The position numbers and the translations under genes are program-made. From Lentisphaerota bacterium (lineage in GTDB: Bacteria > Verrucomicrobiota > Kiritimatiellia > RFP12 > UBA1067), in contig SUVZ01000292.1 in assembly GCA_015061765.1 (NCBI GenBank), forward strand, positions 1 to 5,438: a stretch of 5,438 bases of DNA, read 5' to 3'. Each line of letters starts with the position of its first letter. The stretch's first letter is position 1. This document shows positions 1 through 4,676 of the stretch, piece by piece. Below the pieces are notes generated by a model. The model was not told the DNA's origin. It did no database searches and saw only the letters and a program-made list of their open reading frames with translations.

Positions 1-360
1 CAGCACATGCTTCTGGCGCACGATGTCGATGTAGTACTCCGCATGCGCCGACGTCGGGGTGGACGACACGAGATTCTCGATGGCGGTTGCGCCGCCGACG
101 GCCTCGAGCTTGCCGAGCGAACGCAGATGTTCATTGAGCGTGACTGCGTCCACAGGCATGGTGGCCTGAGACATCGAAAGCAGCGTCTCGAAAAGTATCC
201 TGTTCTTGGGATCATAGAAGGAATCAGGCTCCAGACCATGCGTGAGGCATATGTCCAGAACTCGCAGATCCTCTCCGAACTCGGCGTCGATCAGTATCGA
301 TCCGAGAACTCCCCTCTCTGCCTCCGCGCTGTGCGGAGGCGTCTTTATATCTTCTTCCAT
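1..360 (-). CDS. dnaB: Replicative DNA helicase DnaB, N-terminal part (C-terminus runs off the window)
   Basis: Translating the minus strand from the ATG at 360-358 gives 120 residues without a stop up to base 1. They match the N-terminal domain of DnaB: PPHSAEAERGVLGSIL at residues 8-23, FYDPKNRILFETLL at 48-61, PVDAVTLNEHL at 69-79, LEAVGG at 85-90 and YYIDIVRQKHVL at 109-120. In the family this helical domain builds the collar of the hexamer and contacts primase; the RecA-like ATPase domain that drives 5'-3' unwinding at the fork lies beyond the window. The start is firm: the conserved PPHS block comes 7 residues after the Met, and an in-frame TAA lies 9 bases upstream of the ATG. No Shine-Dalgarno sequence at normal spacing is visible; a TATAAT box ends 8 bases before the ATG, which suggests a leaderless message. 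The gene follows the FtsX-type permease in the same direction after 92 bases. The family call is secure; the rest of the protein is unseen. Confidence 0.95.
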   Translation of the reverse strand, partial: MEEDIKTPPHSAEAERGVLGSILIDAEFGEDLRVLDICLTHGLEPDSFYDPKNRILFETLLSMSQATMPVDAVTLNEHLRSLGKLEAVGGATAIENLVSSTPTSAHAEYYIDIVRQKHVL

Positions 361-368
361 GGCCCTAG

Positions 369-377
369 ATTATAGCA
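369..377 (-). promoter_or_regulatory. Extended -10 promoter for dnaB
   Basis: The minus strand reads TGCTATAAT, a perfect -10 hexamer with the TGn extension. At a 17-base spacer the -35 position reads CCGTCC, which does not resemble TTGACA, so recognition would depend on the extended -10. The hexamer ends at 369 and the dnaB ATG starts at 360. The expected transcription start (about 7 bases after the hexamer) therefore falls within a few bases of the initiation codon. The spacer and -35 area are occupied by the hairpin at 380-400. Confidence 0.7.
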
Positions 378-379
378 GA

Positions 380-400
380 ATGCCGCCCGGCGGACGGCAT
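380..400 (-). other. GC-rich hairpin between the permease gene and dnaB
   Basis: As minus-strand RNA the sequence folds into a 9-bp stem with a GCC loop: arms AUGCCGUCC and GGGCGGCAU, including one G-U pair. The same pair is a C-A mismatch in plus-strand RNA, so the structure favours the minus-strand transcript. It lies 53 bases past the permease stop, so it could end that transcript, but the bases after it (TCTGCTATAAT) are not a U-run, so a standard intrinsic terminator is doubtful. It also covers the spacer and part of the -35 position of the dnaB promoter, where a protein could bind the dyad. The role is undecided. Confidence 0.55.
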
Positions 401-452
401 TTCGTTATCGGCAGTTATAAACAGGTTGCCCACAAGGGACAGACTCCGCATC

Positions 453-1730
453 CTACTCGTGGCGAAGCGCCTCTATAGGGTCGAGCGAGGCTGCGCGAAG
501 CGCGGGGTAGAGACCGAACACGATCCCGATGCCGGCGGAGATGCCGAATGCGAGGAACATGGAATATGCCCGTATCACGGTGGGCATGTCGGTGAAGAAC
601 GTTATGATCATGGGTATCGTCACCCCAAGCAGCAACCCGACGATTCCGCCGCCGATGGACAGTACGCAGGTGTTGATCAGGAACTGCAGCACAATCCTGC
701 TTTTGCGGGCGCCGATCGCACGCCGGATGCCGATTTCCCTGGTTCGTTCGGTGACGGACGCAAGCATGATGTTCATGATGCCTATGCCGCCGACGAGAAG
801 CGAGATTCCGGCGATGGCTCCAAGGACGACATTGTACGTGCGCTTGGTCCTCTCAGCCTCGCGGAGAAGCGAAAGTGGGACGTCGATCTTGTAGTCCTGC
901 TTCTTGTGGAAGCGCTTGAGCACCGCCTCGACGCCCTTGGCGCCGGCCTCGACCACCTTTGTGGACGTCATTCTCACTATTATCTGGGAGAGCTCGACCT
1001 TCTCGCCCTGCCGGGAACCCGACACGTACTTCAGCGATGAAAGGCCAAAGAATTTGATTCCCGTTGACATCGGAATGTATGCGTCGGCGTCGGAATCGGG
1101 CGCACGCGTATTGCCGCCCTCCTCGTTCTTGACGATGCCCACAACCTCGAAAACGCCCTTGCCGATGCGGATCCGCTGACCGATCATCTTTTCCGCGGAA
1201 AGGAGCTTGCGGACGCCGAACTCCGTGAGCACGCATACGTTTCCGCGGGTGACCTCATCCTGGACGGTGAGAGTGCGTCCGGCGAGAAGCGGCCTCTTTA
1301 CGACCTCAAACCATGTCGGCATCGTCTCCACCACGCGCAGTTCAAGCCGACGGTCGTGAAATCTGGCGTCGCGGCGCACCATTCGGGCGGGGACCGTATC
1401 GGACACGCCCGGCACAGTCTCGCGTATGCGAAGCTCATCCTCGAAGAGAAGGCCGTACACGGAAAGCGACGCCTGACGGGTTGAGGACATGGCGTTGCTG
1501 GAGTCGCCGACAGGCTTCACGCTCGATATGAGAATGTTCTGGCTGCCAAGGCGCCGGATGGACTCCAGAGCCTGCTGGCTCGCGCCCTCGCCGACGGCTA
1601 GCATCGCAATAACCGATCCGACGCCAAACACCAGTCCGAGCATCGTGAGAAACGAACGCGTCTTGTGACGCCACACGTCGGTGACGCCAAGCTTCACGAA
1701 CGGCCAATAGAAGGACAGGTCGGATTTCAT
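453..1730 (-). CDS. ABC transporter permease, MacB/FtsX family (no ATPase domain)
   Basis: This 425-residue inner-membrane protein has the MacB-type layout. A cytoplasmic start is followed by TM1 at about 25-48 (SFLTMLGLVFGVGSVIAML), then a large periplasmic MacB_PCD-like domain at about 50-295, then the FtsX domain with three helices at about 300-325, 350-378 and 388-412. The cytoplasmic loop ASVTERTREIGIRRAIG (324-340) is the signature segment that contacts the ATPase, and the end LRAASLDPIEALRHE is typical. Such proteins act as mechanotransmitters with a separate LolD/MacB-type ATPase and often a periplasmic adaptor, exporting lipoproteins, peptides or drugs; the substrate cannot be told here. 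No ATPase or adaptor gene is adjacent: dnaB follows and serA precedes, each with its own promoter. The ATG at 1730 is the only plausible start, since an in-frame TGA lies 24 bases upstream. Its nearest SD-like GGAAGGA is about 13 bases away, further than usual, and the ATG overlaps the stop of a short leader ORF. Confidence 0.92.
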   Translation of the reverse strand: MKSDLSFYWPFVKLGVTDVWRHKTRSFLTMLGLVFGVGSVIAMLAVGEGASQQALESIRRLGSQNILISSVKPVGDSSNAMSSTRQASLSVYGLLFEDELRIRETVPGVSDTVPARMVRRDARFHDRRLELRVVETMPTWFEVVKRPLLAGRTLTVQDEVTRGNVCVLTEFGVRKLLSAEKMIGQRIRIGKGVFEVVGIVKNEEGGNTRAPDSDADAYIPMSTGIKFFGLSSLKYVSGSRQGEKVELSQIIVRMTSTKVVEAGAKGVEAVLKRFHKKQDYKIDVPLSLLREAERTKRTYNVVLGAIAGISLLVGGIGIMNIMLASVTERTREIGIRRAIGARKSRIVLQFLINTCVLSIGGGIVGLLLGVTIPMIITFFTDMPTVIRAYSMFLAFGISAGIGIVFGLYPALRAASLDPIEALRHE

Positions 1731-1780
1731 GCCGCAACGACCGTCCTTCCTTCACCGCATCTGCAATTTGCCGCAAACAT
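1727..1780 (-). CDS. Possible 17-residue leader peptide coupled to the permease
   Basis: The minus strand encodes MFAANCRCGEGRTVVAA, ending in a TGA that overlaps the permease ATG as ATGA. Its ATG is preceded by AAGGGAG (1789-1795) at 8 bases, a better ribosome-binding arrangement than that of the permease itself. It lies about 26 bases inside the transcript predicted from the -10 box at 1813-1821. This suggests translational coupling, with ribosomes entering at the leader and restarting on the permease. The peptide resembles nothing I recognise; it has two cysteines (C-R-C) but no run of one amino acid that would mark a classical attenuator. It may be a chance ORF: 17 codons is too short for coding statistics. 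Confidence 0.35.
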   Translation of the reverse strand: MFAANCRCGEGRTVVAA

Positions 1781-1788
1781 ATGGGGAG

Positions 1789-1795
1789 CTCCCTT
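1789..1795 (-). promoter_or_regulatory. Strong ribosome binding site of the leader ORF
   Basis: AAGGGAG lies 8 bases before the ATG at 1780. It is part of the self-complementary decamer GGGAGCTCCC (1784-1793), so the site overlaps a dyad that a protein could recognise. It is the best SD in front of the permease and the main reason to take the leader ORF seriously. Confidence 0.45.
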
Positions 1796-1812
1796 TTTCA
1801 CAATCGCCGTAC

Positions 1813-1821
1813 ATTATACCA
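1813..1821 (-). promoter_or_regulatory. Extended -10 promoter for the leader ORF and permease
   Basis: The minus strand reads TGGTATAAT, a perfect extended -10. The -35 position at a 17-base spacer reads GCGGAC, with no likeness to TTGACA. It lies downstream of the serA terminator (1890-1941) and upstream of the leader RBS, exactly where a separate promoter is needed. The predicted start near 1806 gives a leader of about 26 bases before the short ORF and about 76 before the permease ATG. Confidence 0.72.
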
Positions 1822-1889
1822 CATCCCCATCTACCGTCCGCATCCATCAACTATCAACGGCAAAAGATGAACGTCCCCGCTGTCGCTTG

Positions 1890-1941
1890 AAAAAAAAACA
1901 AACATAACGCGGTCCCCAAAAGGAGTCTTTCAGGGACCGCG
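1890..1941 (-). terminator. Rho-independent terminator of serA
   Basis: Minus-strand bases 1941-1908 form a hairpin with arms CGCGGUCCC (1941-1933) and GGGACCGCG (1916-1908). Two G-U pairs and an AAAG/CUUU extension lie inside it, giving a continuous 15-bp stem capped by the loop ACUC. The transcript then reads UUAUGUUUG followed by nine U residues (complement of the A-run at 1898-1890). The hairpin begins 33 bases after the serA stop. On the plus strand the two G-U pairs become C-A mismatches and no U-tract follows, so it works for the minus strand only. Confidence 0.94.
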
Positions 1942-1973
1942 CAATATTTCAACCTGTCTGCTTCGACACGATT

Positions 1974-3140
1974 TTACTTGATCACACGCACACGAATCAC
2001 CGCAGGGGATTTCTTGAGTTCCTCAACAACCTCCGCCGGGATTGCGATGTCAGTGTCAATGAGCGTATAGGCGAAGTCGCCGCGGCTCTTGTTCGCGATG
2101 GCGTCGATATTGACCTTTGCATTCCCAAGGATGCTGGTGAACTGTCCGATCATGTTCGCCTCGTTCTTGTGGCATATGGCCACGCGTCCAGCCTTGTTCA
2201 CTGGACCGAGCGAGCATGCGGGATAGTTCACGGAATTGACAATATTGCCGTTCTCAAGATAGTCACGCATCTCTTTGACCGCCATCACCGCACAGTTGTC
2301 TTCGGCCTCTTCCGTGGAAGCACCCAGATGAGGAATCACGATGCAGCCCTTCTTGCCGGCAGTCGTCGAGTTCGGGAAGTCGGTGACGTAACGGCGGACC
2401 TTGCCGGACTCAAGAGCCTGCAGCATGTCCGGTTCGTTGACAAGCGCGTCACGGGCGGCGTTCACTATAATCACGCCGTTCTTCATCATGGCGAGCGTCT
2501 CGGCGTTGATCATGCCCTTTGTGGAATCGAGCGCAGGAACGTGAATCGTGATGAAATCACATGCGCGGTAGATCGCCTCTACGTTTTTGCAGTGCGTCAC
2601 GGCATGGTCAAGATTCCAGGCCGCATCGACAGAGAGATAGGGATCATAGCCATATACCTCCATTCCGAGAGCGACAGCCGCGTTGGCGACCTTCTGTCCA
2701 ATCGCACCGAGACCGATGACGCCAAGCTTCTTTCCGGCGATCTCCGTTCCCGCAAAAGCCTTCTTTGCCTTCTCTGCGGACTTGTTGATCGCGGGGTCCT
2801 CAACGTTCGCCTTCACCCAATCGATGCCGCCAACGATGTCACGCGATGCAAGCAGCATCGCCGCAATAACAAGCTCCTTCACGCCATTTGCATTGGCACC
2901 GGGCGTATTGAACACCACGACGCCCTTCTTTGCGTACTCGGCGTGGGGGATGTTGTTCACGCCTGCACCCGCGCGCGCAACGGCAATCAGATTGTCGCCC
3001 GGGGTGAGTTCATCCATCTTTGCGCTGCGCACGAACACGGCGTCTGCCGCCGCAAAATCCTCCGTGCGCGCATAATTGTCCGTCAGGTTGTTGAGCCCCA
3101 CGTCCGCAATCGGATTAAGGCACATGTATTTGTAGTTCAT
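1974..3140 (-). CDS. serA: D-3-phosphoglycerate dehydrogenase, short form with ACT domain
   Basis: This 388-residue cytoplasmic enzyme should oxidise 3-phosphoglycerate to 3-phosphohydroxypyruvate with NAD, the first step of serine synthesis. Visible features are the RAGAGVNNI substrate loop with R56 (56-64), the Rossmann motif GLGAIG (143-148), D166 in YGYDPY marking NAD preference, catalytic Arg R230 (NAARDALV) and catalytic His H271 (PHLGAST). A C-terminal ACT-like domain follows (about 318-388, RVAICHKNEANMIGQFTSIL), the usual site of serine feedback. The length fits the compact class without the intervening domain of long SerA proteins. Oddity: where E. coli SerA has the catalytic Glu in DVFPTEP, this protein reads TDFPNSTTAGKKG (253-265) with no acidic residue after D254. 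The start at 3140 is preceded by purine-rich GAAAAGAAAGAAAAG rather than a clear SD. It has its own promoter and terminator, so it appears monocistronic; serC is not adjacent. Confidence 0.93.
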   Translation of the reverse strand: MNYKYMCLNPIADVGLNNLTDNYARTEDFAAADAVFVRSAKMDELTPGDNLIAVARAGAGVNNIPHAEYAKKGVVVFNTPGANANGVKELVIAAMLLASRDIVGGIDWVKANVEDPAINKSAEKAKKAFAGTEIAGKKLGVIGLGAIGQKVANAAVALGMEVYGYDPYLSVDAAWNLDHAVTHCKNVEAIYRACDFITIHVPALDSTKGMINAETLAMMKNGVIIVNAARDALVNEPDMLQALESGKVRRYVTDFPNSTTAGKKGCIVIPHLGASTEEAEDNCAVMAVKEMRDYLENGNIVNSVNYPACSLGPVNKAGRVAICHKNEANMIGQFTSILGNAKVNIDAIANKSRGDFAYTLIDTDIAIPAEVVEELKKSPAVIRVRVIK

Positions 3141-3179
3141 TTCTGCTTTTCTTTCTTTTCAGAGTTTATCGTAGAAAGC

Positions 3180-3195
3180 CGGTCCTTCAGAACCG
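3180..3195 (-). other. Small hairpin in the serA 5' leader
   Basis: The predicted serA leader (about 60 bases) can fold CGGUUC and GGACCG around a UGAA loop, six pairs with one G-U, close to the expected 5' end. Such a stem could stabilise the message. It is too small to suggest a riboswitch and may be chance. Confidence 0.25.
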
Positions 3196-3206
3196 TTCGA
3201 CTTTGA

Positions 3207-3215
3207 ATTATACCA
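3207..3215 (-). promoter_or_regulatory. Extended -10 promoter for serA
   Basis: The minus strand reads TGGTATAAT, identical over nine bases to the permease promoter at 1813-1821. The -35 position at a 17-base spacer reads CCGTCA, a poor match to TTGACA. That hexamer is part of the repeated element at 3230-3239. The predicted start near 3200 gives a leader of about 60 bases. Confidence 0.72.
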
Positions 3216-3229
3216 TAAGTGAGCAGACA

Positions 3230-3279
3230 TGACGGAAGCATCCGATTGATGTCACATCGAGAACTGACGGAAGCCGTCA
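3230..3279. repeat. TGACGG repeats upstream of serA (possible operator)
   Basis: The ten bases TGACGGAAGC occur twice, at 3230-3239 and 3265-3274, 35 bases apart. The distal copy continues into CCGTCA (3274-3279), making a perfect 6-bp inverted repeat TGACGG-AAG-CCGTCA. The proximal copy falls exactly on the -35 position of the serA promoter. Between them lies a small dyad GATGT-C-ACATC (3248-3258). The arrangement resembles binding sites for a regulator. The inverted repeat could also form a weak hairpin past the GH20-type gene, but no U-run follows it. Confidence 0.4.
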
Positions 3280-3318
3280 TTGAGACAGCGAGTGATACAC
3301 CATTATGCGGACTGTTGA

Positions 3319-4665
3319 TCAAAACCGGGGAAACTTCGCGAGAGAATCTTCAAGTCCACCCGGACGGTTGCGCAGCAGCCACACGCGGCGGTGCTCTTCG
3401 CGGAGAGCCTTCAGGCGGCGTTCGTCGCGCCTGTGGCAGGCGGCATCGACAAGATTCGCCATGTACACAATCTCCTCCGCCCATACCGCGCCCGGACCGT
3501 ACAGCGTCGGCGACGTAAACGCCGCCGCCGCATGACGACATCCCTCGGCAACCGCCGAAATCTCTACTAGAACGCTGTCTGTGAGGCTGGGGTGGCGCGA
3601 ATAGCCACGGTCGCCGGACAGTATCCTGAACAGTTCGCTCGCATTGGCCCGCAACGCGCCGCCGCGCAGATAGAGGGTCCCCAGCCGCAGCAAAGTGCCG
3701 CCCAGCGGCACTCCCATGACAGAATCGAGCGCCTCCTCCAGATCCATCCGGTTCGCCTTTGGGCCATGATCCGCAAACCATCCTCCGAGTATCAGCCCCG
3801 GCAGAGAGGCGGCAAGCGGCTGCCAGTGTCCGAAATCGCCCCAGTCCGTGACAAGAAACCCCTTCGCCCCGTTGCGTCGGCCGGCGGACTCGGCGGCGGC
3901 CATGTTCTCGCGCATGTTCTCGACACGCCCGGCAAGCGAATTCCATGAGCTTGTGCCGGGACAGACGTAGAAGTCCAGTCCCGCCTTCCGGAACTTCTCT
4001 GTCTCGGCGGCAAACGGATGATTCCCTTCGTATCCCCAGTCCAGGGCGATCAGATCCTTCGGGAGGCGATCGACCAGTTCCGGGTGCTTCAGGATTATGT
4101 CGCCCCAGAACATCGGACGGAAACCGCGTTCGCGCACAAGGTCGCATACCTTCAGCAGGAAGCCAAGATATGACTCAGGATCCTTGATCTCGAATGTCTC
4201 GTCGCAGCCGATGTTGAAAAGCCTGGACGAAAAGTTCGGGAGAAGTTCGTCGTACATCCCGGAAAGGAGTTCAATGGACTTCGGATTTGACGGATCGAGA
4301 GTGGTTGGATCCTTCTTTACCGTTCCCCATGGAGTGACGGCGCCGCCGTTCGGCATTGCGGCAAGACCGTTGTATTCCGGATGGACAAGCCACCGCTCCA
4401 TGTGTCCGAAGGAGTTCTGGTTAGGGACCAGTTCGATGTCGTTCATCCGGCAGTATGCGTCCAGCTCCCGGATCTCGGAAGGCGTTACCGGAGATGCGTT
4501 CCGCCACACGGTCTCGTGTCCGGAATAGCTGAAGGTGTGCTCCGTGTACAGCTGGAACTGATTGTAGTTGCACACCTTAAGCAGATCCACAATCCGCCGA
4601 AGCGTGGACATCGTCGGGACCTTGTCCCGGCTTATGTCCAGCATGTAACCGCGTTTCTCGAACAT
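3319..4665 (-). CDS. GH20-like beta-N-acetylhexosaminidase, cytoplasmic, catalytic barrel only
   Basis: This protein of 448 residues opens directly with a TIM-barrel strand (KRGYMLDISRDKVPTM). It shows NSFGHMERWL, then FNIGCDETFEI with the adjacent Asp-Glu pair (D155-E156) that in GH20 orients the substrate acetamido group and supplies the general acid. MFWGDI, PGTSSWNSLAGR and LVTDWGDFGHWQP follow, then a helical C-terminal part. GH20 enzymes release terminal N-acetyl-hexosamines by substrate-assisted catalysis. There is no signal peptide and no N-terminal GH20b domain, so it should act in the cytoplasm on imported oligosaccharide. The importer permease ends at 4675, directly upstream. A GTG at 4674 abutting that stop is possible (451 residues), but the ATG at 4665 is preferred because AGGTGAT lies at ideal spacing before it. 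The permease coupling suggests amino-sugar oligosaccharides or muropeptides as substrate. Exact specificity is unknown, and a related acetamido-sugar hydrolase cannot be ruled out. Confidence 0.82.
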   Translation of the reverse strand: MFEKRGYMLDISRDKVPTMSTLRRIVDLLKVCNYNQFQLYTEHTFSYSGHETVWRNASPVTPSEIRELDAYCRMNDIELVPNQNSFGHMERWLVHPEYNGLAAMPNGGAVTPWGTVKKDPTTLDPSNPKSIELLSGMYDELLPNFSSRLFNIGCDETFEIKDPESYLGFLLKVCDLVRERGFRPMFWGDIILKHPELVDRLPKDLIALDWGYEGNHPFAAETEKFRKAGLDFYVCPGTSSWNSLAGRVENMRENMAAAESAGRRNGAKGFLVTDWGDFGHWQPLAASLPGLILGGWFADHGPKANRMDLEEALDSVMGVPLGGTLLRLGTLYLRGGALRANASELFRILSGDRGYSRHPSLTDSVLVEISAVAEGCRHAAAAFTSPTLYGPGAVWAEEIVYMANLVDAACHRRDERRLKALREEHRRVWLLRNRPGGLEDSLAKFPRF

Positions 4666-4669
4666 CGGA

Positions 4670-4676
4670 ATCACCT
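4670..4676 (-). promoter_or_regulatory. Ribosome binding site that decides the GH20-type start
   Basis: AGGTGAT matches seven consecutive bases of the usual anti-SD complement and places the ATG at 4665 about 8 bases after its GG core. The competing GTG at 4674 lies inside this site and has no SD of its own. The site overlaps the TAG stop of the permease (4675-4677), so translation of the two genes is probably coupled. Confidence 0.65.

Noticed and set aside
425..433. DnaA-box-like TTGCCCACA near dnaB
   Set aside because: Two mismatches to TTATCCACA, in a single copy with no cluster or AT-rich unwinding element. A replication origin is not supported.
426..1040. Plus-strand ORF (204 codons) antisense to the FtsX-type permease
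   Set aside because: Low-complexity charged translation with no recognisable motif, opposite a clear membrane protein.
2463..2473. Plus-strand TATAAT inside serA
   Set aside because: It lies in coding sequence, with no TGn extension, no -35 box and no plus-strand gene downstream.
2169..3206. Long plus-strand ORF (345 codons) antisense to serA
   Set aside because: It lies almost wholly opposite a well-conserved dehydrogenase, its Arg/His-rich translation resembles no family, and no plus-strand promoter or RBS was seen. It reflects the codon bias of the real gene.
3350..4147. Second minus-strand ORF (265 codons) inside the hexosaminidase gene
   Set aside because: Same strand, different frame, Arg/Gly/Pro-rich translation typical of a GC-rich shadow frame.
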